From the NCBI RefSeq assembly GCF_026016325.1, contig NZ_CP087203.1, positions 6,200,001 through 6,264,000 of the forward strand: 64,000 nt of DNA. The letters are read 5' to 3'. This document shows positions 47,341 to 57,119 of the stretch, one piece after another (positions within the stretch are counted from its first letter, which is position 1; each line of letters opens with the position of its first letter). The position numbers and the translations under genes are program-made. The notes under the pieces are model-generated. The model searched no databases. It was given only the letters and a program-made list of their open reading frames with translations, and was not told where the DNA came from. Source of the DNA: Pseudomonas sp. B21-056. Lineage in GTDB: Bacteria > Pseudomonadota > Gammaproteobacteria > Pseudomonadales > Pseudomonadaceae.

Positions 47341-48927
47341 ATGGACGCGATGTTCGAGCAGGTGCCGCAACCGCTGGCCTATGCCGAGGCTCTGCTGGCT
47401 CAATTCTCCAGCCTGTCAGGCGCAGCGGATGTCGCTACGTTGCTGGGGAATTTTATCCAGGGTGCCGCCCACCTCAGCGGTTGCGAGCTGACACAGTTGT
47501 ACTTGCTGGATGCCACCCACGCCCATCTGGAAATGCACAGCGAATGCCTGGAAGGCCAACTGTGCTTCCGTGACCGGACCCGGCTGCCTTCCGATTACAG
47601 CGGCGAGCAACTGCTGCAATTCGCCCTGTGCCAGAACCGTGTGGTCAGCCTCGACGCGTTGAACTCAAGCCTTCACGAAACCGGCTTCCTGCCGAACCGG
47701 CCGACGCCCTGGCAGTCGCTGCTTTGCGTGCCACTCATCAATCCACGCAACACCGTCGAAGGGCTGTTGCTATGCGCCACCGGCAAGCACTTCGACCTGC
47801 ATGGGTTTGCCAAGTCCCTGAGCCGACTTGGGGCCTTCGCGCTCAGTCAGAAACATCTGTTGCAGCGCCTGCACCGTCCTGCCGGTGCCCCCTCCCCCGT
47901 CGCCACAACCGTGCCTGGCACCAACGGCTACGGCCTGATTGGCAAAAGCCCGGCGATGCGCCAGACCTGCCTGTTGATCAGCAAAGTCCTGCATAGCCCC
48001 TACACCGTCCTGCTACGTGGCGAGACGGGCACCGGTAAGGAAGTGGTGGCCCGGGCCATTCACGATTGTGGTCCGCGTCGCACCAGGGCGTTCATCGTGC
48101 AGAACTGTGCAGCGGTCCCCGAGAACCTGCTGGAAAGCGAGCTGTTCGGCTATCGCAAGGGCGCGTTCACCGGGGCCGACCGGGATCGTCTCGGGCTGTT
48201 CGATGCGGCCGAGGGAGGCACGCTGCTGCTCGATGAGATCGGCGACATGCCATTGTCCCTCCAGGCCAAGCTGCTGCGGGTGTTGCAGGAGGGGGAAATC
48301 CGTCCGCTGGGGTCCAGCAAAACCCACAGGATCGACGTTCGCATCATCGCCGCGACCCACCGTGACCTGAGACAACGGGTGGAGGAAGGTCAGTTTCGCG
48401 AAGACCTGTATTACCGACTCGCCCAGTTCCCGATCCAGTTACCGGCGTTGCGCCAGCGTGAAGGCGACATCCTCGAACTGGCGCGGCACTTCGCCGACAA
48501 GGCCTGCACTTTCTTGCGACGCGATCCGCTGGGTTGGTCCGACGCCGCCCTCGATCATTTGGCCGCCTATAGCTTCCCGGGGAACGTGCGCGAACTCAAG
48601 GCCATCGTGGAAAGGGCCGTGTTGCTGTGCGAGGGCGACGAGCTACTGGTCGAACATTTTGCCTTGCACGTCGACACGGCCCTCGCCCGTCATCCCATGA
48701 ACCTGCGTGAACGACTGGGGCAAATCGAACGCGGCCTGCTGATCGATTGCCTGCGCAAGAACGCCGGCAACCAGACGCTGGCCGCCCGCGAACTCGGCTT
48801 GCCACGTCGCACCCTGCTCTATCGCCTCGGGCGCCTGAAGATTCAACCGAGGGACTTCGATGACCCACCCCCATCGCTGGTTCCTGGCGCCCGGCCCTTT
48901 CAAACCTGGAGACCTTCCGATGCCTGA
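47341..48927 (+). CDS. sfa: Sigma-54-dependent activator of the type VI cluster (Sfa/VasH type)
   Basis: The 528-residue protein has an N-terminal GAF-like sensor region (about 15-170), an AAA+ domain with Walker A LRGETGTGKEVVAR, the sigma-54 contact loop GAFTGA (in KGAFTGADRDR) and Walker B GTLLLDEIGD, and a C-terminal Fis helix-turn-helix (NQTLAARELGLPRRTLLYRL). It should activate sigma-54 promoters of the secretion genes, perhaps including distant hcp/vgrG genes. I start at ATG 47341, immediately after the clpV stop. Confidence 0.9.
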   Translation: MDAMFEQVPQPLAYAEALLAQFSSLSGAADVATLLGNFIQGAAHLSGCELTQLYLLDATHAHLEMHSECLEGQLCFRDRTRLPSDYSGEQLLQFALCQNRVVSLDALNSSLHETGFLPNRPTPWQSLLCVPLINPRNTVEGLLLCATGKHFDLHGFAKSLSRLGAFALSQKHLLQRLHRPAGAPSPVATTVPGTNGYGLIGKSPAMRQTCLLISKVLHSPYTVLLRGETGTGKEVVARAIHDCGPRRTRAFIVQNCAAVPENLLESELFGYRKGAFTGADRDRLGLFDAAEGGTLLLDEIGDMPLSLQAKLLRVLQEGEIRPLGSSKTHRIDVRIIAATHRDLRQRVEEGQFREDLYYRLAQFPIQLPALRQREGDILELARHFADKACTFLRRDPLGWSDAALDHLAAYSFPGNVRELKAIVERAVLLCEGDELLVEHFALHVDTALARHPMNLRERLGQIERGLLIDCLRKNAGNQTLAARELGLPRRTLLYRLGRLKIQPRDFDDPPPSLVPGARPFQTWRPSDA

Positions 48928-49060
48928 TTTTTCCTGGCAAGCCGTCCTGCTGGCGGTCGTCGTGTCATTCGGCCTCGGCGGCTGCAACGGCAATTACACA
49001 TTCAATGACAGCGCTTATCGCCCCCTGGGTGATCCCGAGGCGGTCAATCGCGGCAAGTAA
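48920..49060 (+). CDS. Small type VI-associated lipoprotein
   Basis: The 46-residue protein has a lipoprotein signal (MPDFSWQAVLLAVVVSFGLG, then the lipobox Cys) and ends YRPLGDPEAVNRGK. It overlaps the activator gene by 8 bp. A tiny lipoprotein gene holds the same position (PA1664, as I recall) in HSI-II of P. aeruginosa. The function is unknown; a membrane-complex accessory is plausible. Confidence 0.7.
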   Translation: MPDFSWQAVLLAVVVSFGLGGCNGNYTFNDSAYRPLGDPEAVNRGK

Positions 49061-49075
49061 CCGCAAGGAGTATCG

Positions 49076-50278
49076 ATGGAGCTTGTGCTTGAAATGCTGA
49101 ACGCCAGACAGTTCATTCCGACGCCACTGTGCCGCAAGACATTCGGACCGGCTGGCGGCGTGATCGGCCGGGGCGACAGCTGTGATTGGTCCATTCCCGA
49201 CCGCCAGCGCCTGCTGTCCAAACACCACGCGCAGATCAGCGCGCGCGAAGGGGCATTTTTCCTGACCGACACCAGCGGCAACGGCGTGAGCCATCGCGCA
49301 AGTGGTGCGCGCCTGCCCAAGGGCGAGCCGGTGCGTATCCAGGACGGGGATGTCTTCCTCATGGGCGATTTCGAAATCCTGGCGCGGCTGGTTACCGGCC
49401 CATCGAGCAGCACCGCACCGGCAGGCCGCCCACTGTCAGTCGAAAGCCTGATTCCGGACGATGCCTTTCTCGATCTCGACCCACTGAAGGCGCTGGAGCA
49501 ACAACCCGGTGGGTTTTCGGAAATAGACGAACTGATCAGCCCCGCTGCCGCACCAACGGACGCCTTCAAGTGTGCCGACTACGCGCCCATCGACATGGAA
49601 AACCTGCTGCTGCCGGAACTGGTCGATGTCCCGGTCGAATCCGATCAGGCGCCGATCTCACCGACCATCGTGCCCCTTCCTCCACACGAAGACTTCTGGG
49701 AACGTTTCGGCTCAGCGCTGGGCATGGACCTTGGAAACCTGGACAACGCGACCCGCGAAGCCCTGGCGTTGAGTACCGTGAGATTGCTCAGGCAAAGCCT
49801 CCAGGGACTGCAGCAAAGCCTGCATACCCGGTCAGAGTTGAAGCGCGAACTGCGTCTGGCGCAGACGCTTATCCAGGATGAACAGAAGAACCCGCTGAAG
49901 TTCGCCGACGACGCCCAGCATGCCGTGCAGATGCTGTTGCAACCGGACAACCCGGCCCAGTTGTCGGCCGACCAGGCCATTACCCGGGCCTTCCGCGATT
50001 TGCAAGCCCATCACGTGGCCTTGCTCACCGCGTGCCGCGCCACATTGCGCGCGACGCTGGAACACTTCTCCCCCCAACGACTGATGTTCCGACTGGAACG
50101 GGAGCACAAGCCGCTGATCAGGACGAGTGGCGGCTGCTGGAGGGCTTATGGCCGTTATCACCAGGCCTTGTGCCAGGACGACGACTGGATAGAACGACTG
50201 CTGGCCCGTGACTTCGCCCAGGCTTACGAAGAACAGGTTCGCCTGGTTTCCACCCTGCACACCGACCACCATGGATGA
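49076..50278 (+). CDS. fha: Type VI FHA-domain protein (TagH/Fha2 type)
   Basis: The 400-residue protein has an N-terminal FHA domain (about 24-105: VIGRGDSCDWSIPD, LLSKHHAQI, TDTSGNGV) that binds phosphothreonine peptides, and a C-terminal conserved helical region (about 205-390). In related systems FHA proteins are phosphorylated by the cluster's kinase and promote assembly. Phosphatase and kinase genes close the cluster at 56391 and 57116. AAGGAG precedes the start. Confidence 0.9.
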   Translation: MELVLEMLNARQFIPTPLCRKTFGPAGGVIGRGDSCDWSIPDRQRLLSKHHAQISAREGAFFLTDTSGNGVSHRASGARLPKGEPVRIQDGDVFLMGDFEILARLVTGPSSSTAPAGRPLSVESLIPDDAFLDLDPLKALEQQPGGFSEIDELISPAAAPTDAFKCADYAPIDMENLLLPELVDVPVESDQAPISPTIVPLPPHEDFWERFGSALGMDLGNLDNATREALALSTVRLLRQSLQGLQQSLHTRSELKRELRLAQTLIQDEQKNPLKFADDAQHAVQMLLQPDNPAQLSADQAITRAFRDLQAHHVALLTACRATLRATLEHFSPQRLMFRLEREHKPLIRTSGGCWRAYGRYHQALCQDDDWIERLLARDFAQAYEEQVRLVSTLHTDHHG

Positions 50279-50766
50279 CGCACATGTCTCGTTGCACGCT
50301 GCTGTTCCTCACGACGCTGCTGTTGGCCGGTTGCGCCACGCTGTCGCCCTTTTCGACGATGACCAAGCTCAACCTCACGCTGGCGGCCAGCGATCAACTC
50401 AACCCGGACCTCAACGGACGGCCCTCGCCCGTGGTGGTGCGGCTGTTTGAGCTCAGGCATCCGGTGGCTTTCGAGCATGCGGACTTCTTCAGCCTCTATG
50501 AACGCGCCAGGGAAACGCTGTCGCCGGATCTGCTTTCCAGCGAAGAACTGGAGCTGCGTCCGGGTGAAACCGTAGAGCTGAAGCTCGCCGTCGCCGGGGG
50601 TGGTCGTTACGTCGGCGTCGTCGCGGCCTACCGTGACCTGCCACAAGCCCGCTGGCGCTACACCCTGCCAGTCACCGTGGCACAAATCACCGAGGCGAGC
50701 CTCGTCCTCGAACAGGACGGGATTACCAACGCCATGCAAAGACCTGCCGAGGCCGATGCCCGATGA
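50275..50766 (+). CDS. tssJ: Type VI outer-membrane lipoprotein TssJ
   Basis: The 163-residue lipoprotein has lipobox LLAGC (Cys 20), followed by a transthyretin-like beta-sandwich with VVVRLFELRHPVAFEHADFF. TssJ anchors TssM at the outer membrane. It overlaps the FHA gene and tssK by ATGA-type junctions. Confidence 0.93.
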   Translation: MTHMSRCTLLFLTTLLLAGCATLSPFSTMTKLNLTLAASDQLNPDLNGRPSPVVVRLFELRHPVAFEHADFFSLYERARETLSPDLLSSEELELRPGETVELKLAVAGGGRYVGVVAAYRDLPQARWRYTLPVTVAQITEASLVLEQDGITNAMQRPAEADAR

Positions 50767-52094
50767 ACCACGATAAAGTCATCTGGCAGGAAGGCATGCT
50801 GCTGCGCCCACAGCACTTACAGCACAACGACCGCTACTTCGATCACCAGCTGAAGTTCCGCACGCGCTGCCTGGCCCGATACGCCTGGGGATTCCTGGGG
50901 CTGGAAATCGATTCCCAGTTTCTCAACATGGGCCAGTTGGTGGTCAGCCAGGCCTCGGGGGTTTTACCGGACGGCAGCCTGTTCGAGTTGAACGGCAACG
51001 CCGAATCCCTGGTCCTGGAAGTCCCGCCCAATACCAGCAACACGCCAATCTACCTGGCTTTGCCGCTGGTGACCGGCAATCGCGTCGAGTCCCGCCGTCC
51101 GGAGCAGTCTGACGTACTGGCGCGCTACATCACCTACGACATGCAGGTGGCCGACTCCAATGCCGCGGACGCGCTCAGCAGCCCGGTCAGCTGTGGCCGC
51201 CCGGACCTGCGCCTGCTGCTGGGCGAGCAGCAGAGTGACCAGGCATTCGTGAAACTCAAGCTCTGCGAGGTGCTCGATACCACGTCCGATGGCGTGATCC
51301 GGCTCGATCCGGACTTTATCCCGACCTTTATCCAGGCTGGTTCATCCGCTTATCTGCGCTCGTGCCTCAAGGAAGTCATCGGCATGCTCGGGCACCGGGG
51401 AGACAGTCTCGCTGAACGGATTCGCTCCAACGGCAAGGCCGGAGGCACCCAGGTCGGCGACTTCATGATGCTGCAGTTGATCAACCGCAACGAACTGCTG
51501 TTGCGGCATGACCTGGACCTGGAGCAGGTACACCCCGAACGGCTCTACCGCACCTTGCTGACCCTGCTGGGCGAATTGGCGACGTTCTCCGGCGAGAGCA
51601 AACGCCCACCGTTCACCAACCACTATCGACACAGTGACCAGGGTGGCTGCTTTCGAAGCTTGATGCAGGGCATTCGCCAGATGCTCTCCATGGTGCTGGA
51701 ACAGCACGCGATTGAACTGCCGTTGCAGGCGCGCCAATACGGCATCATCGTCTCGCCGGTCCACGACCTTTCACTGCTGGGCTCGGCTTCGTTCGTGCTC
51801 GCGGCGAGCGCCCATTGCGACGGCGAAGAGTTGCGCCAGCGCTTGCCCTCGCAGCTCAAGATCGCTCCGGTGGAGCGCATCCGCCAATTGGTCAATCTGC
51901 ACCTGCCCGGCATCCGGATCAGGCCCTTGCCCGTGGCGCCGCGGCAGATTGCATTCCACGCCAACAAAACCTATTTCATCCTCGAGCCCAACCCCGAAGA
52001 CCTGGCCCAACTGAATCGCTCCGCAGGCTTTGCTTTCCACGTTTCCGGAGACTTCTCCGAGCTTGAACTGAACTTCTGGGCCATCAGGAACTGA
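50763..52094 (+). CDS. tssK: Type VI baseplate-to-membrane connector TssK
   Basis: The 443-residue protein starts MNHDKVIWQEGMLLRPQHLQ and has HNDRYFDHQLKFRTRCLARY, the invariant TssK N-terminus. It connects the baseplate with the TssJLM membrane complex. Confidence 0.96.
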   Translation: MNHDKVIWQEGMLLRPQHLQHNDRYFDHQLKFRTRCLARYAWGFLGLEIDSQFLNMGQLVVSQASGVLPDGSLFELNGNAESLVLEVPPNTSNTPIYLALPLVTGNRVESRRPEQSDVLARYITYDMQVADSNAADALSSPVSCGRPDLRLLLGEQQSDQAFVKLKLCEVLDTTSDGVIRLDPDFIPTFIQAGSSAYLRSCLKEVIGMLGHRGDSLAERIRSNGKAGGTQVGDFMMLQLINRNELLLRHDLDLEQVHPERLYRTLLTLLGELATFSGESKRPPFTNHYRHSDQGGCFRSLMQGIRQMLSMVLEQHAIELPLQARQYGIIVSPVHDLSLLGSASFVLAASAHCDGEELRQRLPSQLKIAPVERIRQLVNLHLPGIRIRPLPVAPRQIAFHANKTYFILEPNPEDLAQLNRSAGFAFHVSGDFSELELNFWAIRN

Positions 52095-52099
52095 CCAAA

Positions 52100-52963
52100 A
52101 TGGACAAGGAAAATCCTCAGGACGAAACCACCGTCCTGCTCGACCATCATGGTCAACGCCCGGCTTCGCAACCATTGACCGACGCCGCCGCGCCGCCGCG
52201 TATCGAGCAGTTGCAGGAGCGCATGATCTACGCCGCGCACCAGCCACCCACGCGAACCTCGACAGCCGGCCTCAACCCGCTGGTGGCGGCGGCATCCGGG
52301 TTGTTGTCGCAATTGGTCAGGCTCAAACACGGTCGCGACCGTGAGGACCTGCGGACTCTCAAGCACGAGCTGACCCGCGATCTGGAACAGTTCGAAGCCC
52401 GTGCCACACAGAGCGGTGTCGAGAGCAGCCAGTTGACCGCTGCCCGTTACGTGCTCTGCACCGTGCTCGACGAAGCGGTGGTCACAACGTCGTGGGGCAA
52501 CGGGAGCGGTTGGTCGCAAATGAGCCTGCTCAGTACCTTCCATAACGAAACCTTCGGCGGCGAAAAGGTCTTCCAGTTACTGGATCGCTTGTCGAAGAAC
52601 CCCACCCGGCACCTGCCGATGCTCGAGTTGCTGTACCTGTGCCTGTCCCTCGGCTTCGAGGGCAAGTACCGGGTCCAGATGCGCGGAGCGCTGGAACTCG
52701 AAGGCGTGCGCGACAGCCTCTACCGGCTGATCCGTCAGGTACGTGGCGAGATTCCCGGTGAGCTGTCACCCCATTGCGAAGGCCTCGAAGGGGTACGTCG
52801 CCGCCCGGTACGCAGCGTTCCGGCCTGGACCGTGGCGCTCTTCACCCTGGTGTGCCTGGGGATGATGTATTCGAGCTTTGCCTGGGTACTGGCCGAGCAC
52901 CGCAAGACTGTCCTGCACCCTTATCAATCACCAGAACCGGTCACCGCTCAGCCGCTGCCGTAA
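52100..52963 (+). CDS. tssL: Type VI inner-membrane protein TssL (DotU-like)
   Basis: The 287-residue protein has the DotU domain (LVAAASGLLSQLVRLK, YVLCTVLDEAVVTTSWG, GEKVFQLLDRL) and one C-terminal membrane anchor (WTVALFTLVCLGMMYSSFAW). It lacks a fused OmpA-type peptidoglycan-binding domain. It works with TssM. Confidence 0.94.
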   Translation: MDKENPQDETTVLLDHHGQRPASQPLTDAAAPPRIEQLQERMIYAAHQPPTRTSTAGLNPLVAAASGLLSQLVRLKHGRDREDLRTLKHELTRDLEQFEARATQSGVESSQLTAARYVLCTVLDEAVVTTSWGNGSGWSQMSLLSTFHNETFGGEKVFQLLDRLSKNPTRHLPMLELLYLCLSLGFEGKYRVQMRGALELEGVRDSLYRLIRQVRGEIPGELSPHCEGLEGVRRRPVRSVPAWTVALFTLVCLGMMYSSFAWVLAEHRKTVLHPYQSPEPVTAQPLP

Positions 52964-52977
52964 AACAGGGATGTGTC

Positions 52978-55900
52978 ATGAAATTGCTTTTCGGGAAAGT
53001 AGGCGCCTGGGTGCGTCCGGCCTGGGTCTGGACGTTGCTGCTGGTGCTTTGCGTAACGCTGCTGGTGTGGTTCCTCGGGCCGCTGCTGGCGGTCAATGAC
53101 AACAAATTCTGGGCCAGTCCGACGGCACGTTTGCTGACCATCAGTGCGCTGCTGCTGGGGTGGGGTCTGGGGATGGTGTTCATCAACGGACGCACCGTCG
53201 CCAGCGCGGCGCCCCAGGCAACCGACCCCGACCGGCAGCGCCTCCTCCGCCAGGCCAGCATGGATGAGGAGCGACGCGAACTGCACTCGCGCTTCAAGCA
53301 AGCGCTGCGCACACCCGGCATTTCACCTGTGCATGCCGGCCACAACCTCAGCCTGCACAACGATTTGCCGTGGTACTTGCTGATCGGCCCGCCAGCCTGC
53401 GGCAAGACCCGCCTGCTCGACTGCTCGGGCATCGAGTTCTTCGTCGACAGGCCCGGGCTCAAGCCAATGGACGACGCGTCGGGCACCCGATATTGCGACT
53501 GGTACTTTTCCGAGCAGGCAGTGTTGCTCGATACCGCGGGCCGCTATCTGACCCAGAGGGACGCCGAGGTCGATGGCAATGCCTGGAACACCTTGCTCGA
53601 ACGGCTGCGCAAGCGCCGCCGCAATCAGCCCCTGAGCGGTGTGCTGGTCAGCGTGCCGGTCGAGATATTGCGTCGGGGGAGCGAGGATGAAGTCATCACC
53701 CTGGCCTGCCAGATCCGTGGTCGCTTGCAGGAGATGCAACGGCAACTTCACGTGGATGTACCGATTTACCTGGTGCTTAGCCAGGCAGACAACGTGCCGG
53801 GCTTCAATGAATTCTTCGATTCGCTGACCCGTGAGGACAGCGATCAGGTGCTGGGCGCGACGTTCAGCCGGAACCAGCGAGGCTCCGACGTGACCGTGCT
53901 GCGGGACGAACTCGAGGCGCTGCTCCATCGGCTCAACAGCCAGGTGATCCTGCGCATGCATGAGGAGCGCGACCTCCAGCGCCGCAGTCACATCCTCGAC
54001 TTTCCTCATCAGTTGGGACAGATCGGCGCCCACCTGTGCCTGCTGGTCGAAAAAGCGTTCACCGGCAGCGTCTGTCCGCTGCGGGGGTTCTACCTGACCA
54101 GCGCCTCGCCTGGCGGCCGCCCACGCTTCATCCAATCACTCCTCAGTCGGGTCATTTTTCCCGAAGCCGATCTGGCCGGCCTCGATCAGCGCGAGCGCAG
54201 CCGTATCCATTGGGGCCAGCGTGGCCTGTACCTGGGGGCGCTGTCGGCCCTCGGTCTGTTCGGGCTGTTGTGGGCGAACGGGTTTTCGACCAACCACGAA
54301 CGCCTGGAACAGCTACGTACCTTGGCGCAACGGTGGGAGCAACAGCGCTCCGTCCTGCAAGCGGAGGATGATTGGCCGGCCCTGAGCGCATCCCTCGATA
54401 CCCGTTTCGCAGCCACACGGATTTTCCCACCTGCCGGGGAGGCGCCACTGCATGAGCGCGTTGGCCTGTACCAGGGCGAATTGAGCAAACCGGTCGTCAC
54501 CGACGCCTACCGGCGTGAACTGCAAGAGCAACTGCTGCCCCGGATCACGCAGATGCTTGAAGGGCATATCCGAGACAACCTGGATAACCGCGAACAGCTG
54601 TTCAACAGCCTGCGCGCGTACCTGATGCTGAACCTGAACGAGCGACGCGATACCCCGTGGCTCAAGGATCGGGTTGCCCGCGATTGGTCTTTGCATTACG
54701 CCGGCAACACGGCGCTACAGGACGGCTTGAACAGTCACCTCGAGCGCTTGCTGGAGCAACCGTTCACCCAGCGGCTCGATGGGTCGCTGGTGGCCGAGGC
54801 TCGGGAAGCCCTGCGCAGCGAATCCATGGTCACCGTGGTTTACCGCATGCTGCGAGAGCAGGCCGGACACTTGCCACAGTACCGCCTCAGCCAGCACCTG
54901 GGGCCGCAAGGGCCGCTGCTGATCGGCATCGACCATCCGATTCCTGGTTTCTACACCCGCCGGGGGTACGAGCATTACTTCTCGGTTCAGGGCATGGCGC
55001 TGGTCACCGAACTGCTGCGGGACAATTGGGTATTGGGCGAAGGCACAACCCTCAGCGGCGGGGACTTGCGACGCCTGATAACCGAACTCGAACAGCTGTA
55101 CTTTCGCGACTACGCCGACCAGTGGAGCGAAGCGATCGGCCAGGTAGCCTTGCAATCGCTCGATGGCACAGGCGCAGGGGCCGAACAACTGGCGGGGCTG
55201 ACGTCGGCTCATTCGCCGATCCTGCAGATGCTGGTACAGGTGCGCGAGAACACCCGGCTCCAGACCGCTGCCGAACGCATCGACGAGGCGACGTCCATCG
55301 TCGGTAACGGTGTCGCTGCACAGTTGGCCGCCACCACCCAGAAAATCTCCGGCAGCCTCGCCGAGAAACTGCCGGACACCGCGCAGAAATCCCTGCAGCG
55401 GCGCTTCGAACCCTTGCACCGTCTGCTCGACCCTGACAACGGCCCCTCTGCCGACCTGACCCAAGCCTTGCGGGTCCTCGATGAAGTGCAGTTGCAACTG
55501 GCGAGCCTGGCCCGCGCCGGCACGCCGGAGCAGGCTGCGTTTGAATTGGCCAGGAGCCGCATGGGCGGCAAGCGTGATGCCCTGAGCAACCTGCGTGATG
55601 CGTCCACGCGTCTGCCCCGACCGATCAGCGCATGGTTCAACAGCCTGGCCGAAGACAGCTGGCGCCTGGTGCTCAACGATTCATACCGTTTTCTGAACCA
55701 GCGTTATCAGAGTGAGCTGTACGGTTTCTATGGCAAGGCCATTAACAAGCGGTATCCGTTCAGCGCTCACAGCGCCAGTGACGTCGCGATCAACGACTTC
55801 CGGGAGTTCTTCAAGGATGAGGGTATAGTCGATCGCTTCTTCGAGCGTTACCTGCAACCTTTCGTCAGCGGCTCGGCGGGGCACTATCGTCTTCGCGGCA

Positions 55901-56391
55901 TCGACGGCCAGAGCTTGCCGATGTCACGAGCCTTTCTTGATCAGCTGTCGGCGGCGCACACCATCCGCCGGAGTTTTTTTGCCGAAAACCCGGCCGAGCC
56001 GCAGGTGCAGTTCAAACTTGAGCCGTACACGCTCGACCCGGCGGTGAGCCGTTCCGAATTCCGCTTCGGCGACAAGGCGCTCGAATACCGTCATGGCCCG
56101 ATCCTGCCCGTGGCGTTTACCTGGCCGAGCGACGCTCAAGACGGTCGGGCCGCTCTGGTATTGGAAAAATGGGTCGGGCGCGGCGTGGGCATCGAGAAAA
56201 ACACAGGGCCGTGGTCGCTGTTTCGCCTGTTCGACCTGATGGAAACCGAATACTTGACCGGGCGTGACGTGCGGGTGCTCAAGGCAGACCTGGGCGGCCT
56301 GCGGGCCAACTTCCTGTTGATGAGCCAGCGCACGCCGAATCCTTTCGACATGAGCGTTCTGCGCACCTTCCGAATGCCGGTGCAGCTCTGA
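52978..56391 (+). CDS. tssM: Type VI inner-membrane protein TssM (IcmF-like)
   Basis: The 1137-residue protein has two N-terminal membrane helices and a third near 420 (GALSALGLFGLLWANGF). Between them lies a cytoplasmic NTPase-like domain with the Walker A motif GPPACGKTRLL, and a large periplasmic part follows. I start at MKLLFGKVGAWV; the open frame extends 68 codons upstream over tssL, but this start fits the family. The stop overlaps the phosphatase start. Confidence 0.94.
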   Translation: MKLLFGKVGAWVRPAWVWTLLLVLCVTLLVWFLGPLLAVNDNKFWASPTARLLTISALLLGWGLGMVFINGRTVASAAPQATDPDRQRLLRQASMDEERRELHSRFKQALRTPGISPVHAGHNLSLHNDLPWYLLIGPPACGKTRLLDCSGIEFFVDRPGLKPMDDASGTRYCDWYFSEQAVLLDTAGRYLTQRDAEVDGNAWNTLLERLRKRRRNQPLSGVLVSVPVEILRRGSEDEVITLACQIRGRLQEMQRQLHVDVPIYLVLSQADNVPGFNEFFDSLTREDSDQVLGATFSRNQRGSDVTVLRDELEALLHRLNSQVILRMHEERDLQRRSHILDFPHQLGQIGAHLCLLVEKAFTGSVCPLRGFYLTSASPGGRPRFIQSLLSRVIFPEADLAGLDQRERSRIHWGQRGLYLGALSALGLFGLLWANGFSTNHERLEQLRTLAQRWEQQRSVLQAEDDWPALSASLDTRFAATRIFPPAGEAPLHERVGLYQGELSKPVVTDAYRRELQEQLLPRITQMLEGHIRDNLDNREQLFNSLRAYLMLNLNERRDTPWLKDRVARDWSLHYAGNTALQDGLNSHLERLLEQPFTQRLDGSLVAEAREALRSESMVTVVYRMLREQAGHLPQYRLSQHLGPQGPLLIGIDHPIPGFYTRRGYEHYFSVQGMALVTELLRDNWVLGEGTTLSGGDLRRLITELEQLYFRDYADQWSEAIGQVALQSLDGTGAGAEQLAGLTSAHSPILQMLVQVRENTRLQTAAERIDEATSIVGNGVAAQLAATTQKISGSLAEKLPDTAQKSLQRRFEPLHRLLDPDNGPSADLTQALRVLDEVQLQLASLARAGTPEQAAFELARSRMGGKRDALSNLRDASTRLPRPISAWFNSLAEDSWRLVLNDSYRFLNQRYQSELYGFYGKAINKRYPFSAHSASDVAINDFREFFKDEGIVDRFFERYLQPFVSGSAGHYRLRGIDGQSLPMSRAFLDQLSAAHTIRRSFFAENPAEPQVQFKLEPYTLDPAVSRSEFRFGDKALEYRHGPILPVAFTWPSDAQDGRAALVLEKWVGRGVGIEKNTGPWSLFRLFDLMETEYLTGRDVRVLKADLGGLRANFLLMSQRTPNPFDMSVLRTFRMPVQL

Positions 56392-57119
56392 TGCCGGGCG
56401 CAGGTACCTGGCGCAGCGCCGGGCGTACGGACACTGGCAAACTCCGGCCACGAAACGAGGATGCCTTTCTCGACTGCCCGCAACAGGGGCTGTGGGCGGT
56501 AGCCGACGGGATGGGTGGATACGCCGGGGGCGATGTCGCCAGTCAGTTGATTGTTGCCAACCTGGCGGCGCTGCCGCCGCACCCGGACCTTAAGGAGCGC
56601 TCCAGGGCAGTGCGCCAATGCCTGCGCTGGACCAATCGACGGCTCAGCCAGGAACTGACCCTCACCGCCGAACAGCATCCCGCCATCATAGGCAGCACCG
56701 TGGTGGCGTTGCTGTTGGAAGGCGACCGCGGCACCTGCATCTGGGCAGGCGACAGCCGTTGCTACCTGTGGCGTGGTCGGCGCCTGTATCAATTATCCAA
56801 GGACCACTCGTTGCAACAGCAACTGATCAGCAAGCAACACCTGAGCATCGACGAGGCCGGTGCCCATCCTGCGGCCAAGGCCTTGACCCGTGCGGTGGGT
56901 GCCGCGCCAGAGCTGACGCTGGAAGTGCTGGAGCTGGACGTTCATCCCGGTGATAGGTTTTTGTTGTGCAGTGACGGCTTGTATCAGGACCTCAGCGGCC
57001 AGGCCCTGGGTCATGGGCTGGGTCTGGCTTCACCGCGCATGACGCTGGAATATCTGTTTGAACGAGTACTGCACGGTGCGGCGCGGGATAACCTGACGGC
57101 CGTGGTGATTGGCCAGTGA
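56391..57119 (+). CDS. stp1: PP2C-type protein phosphatase (Stp1/PppA)
   Basis: The 242-residue protein has the PP2C motifs GRTDTGKLRPRNEDAFL, WAVADGMGGYAGGD, TCIWAGDSRCYLWR, LLCSDGLYQDL and RDNLTAVVI, with all metal-binding aspartates. It should remove phosphates added by the adjacent kinase, as Stp1 opposes Stk1 in HSI-II. It overlaps tssM and the kinase by a few bases each. Confidence 0.92.
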   Translation: MPGAGTWRSAGRTDTGKLRPRNEDAFLDCPQQGLWAVADGMGGYAGGDVASQLIVANLAALPPHPDLKERSRAVRQCLRWTNRRLSQELTLTAEQHPAIIGSTVVALLLEGDRGTCIWAGDSRCYLWRGRRLYQLSKDHSLQQQLISKQHLSIDEAGAHPAAKALTRAVGAAPELTLEVLELDVHPGDRFLLCSDGLYQDLSGQALGHGLGLASPRMTLEYLFERVLHGAARDNLTAVVIGQ

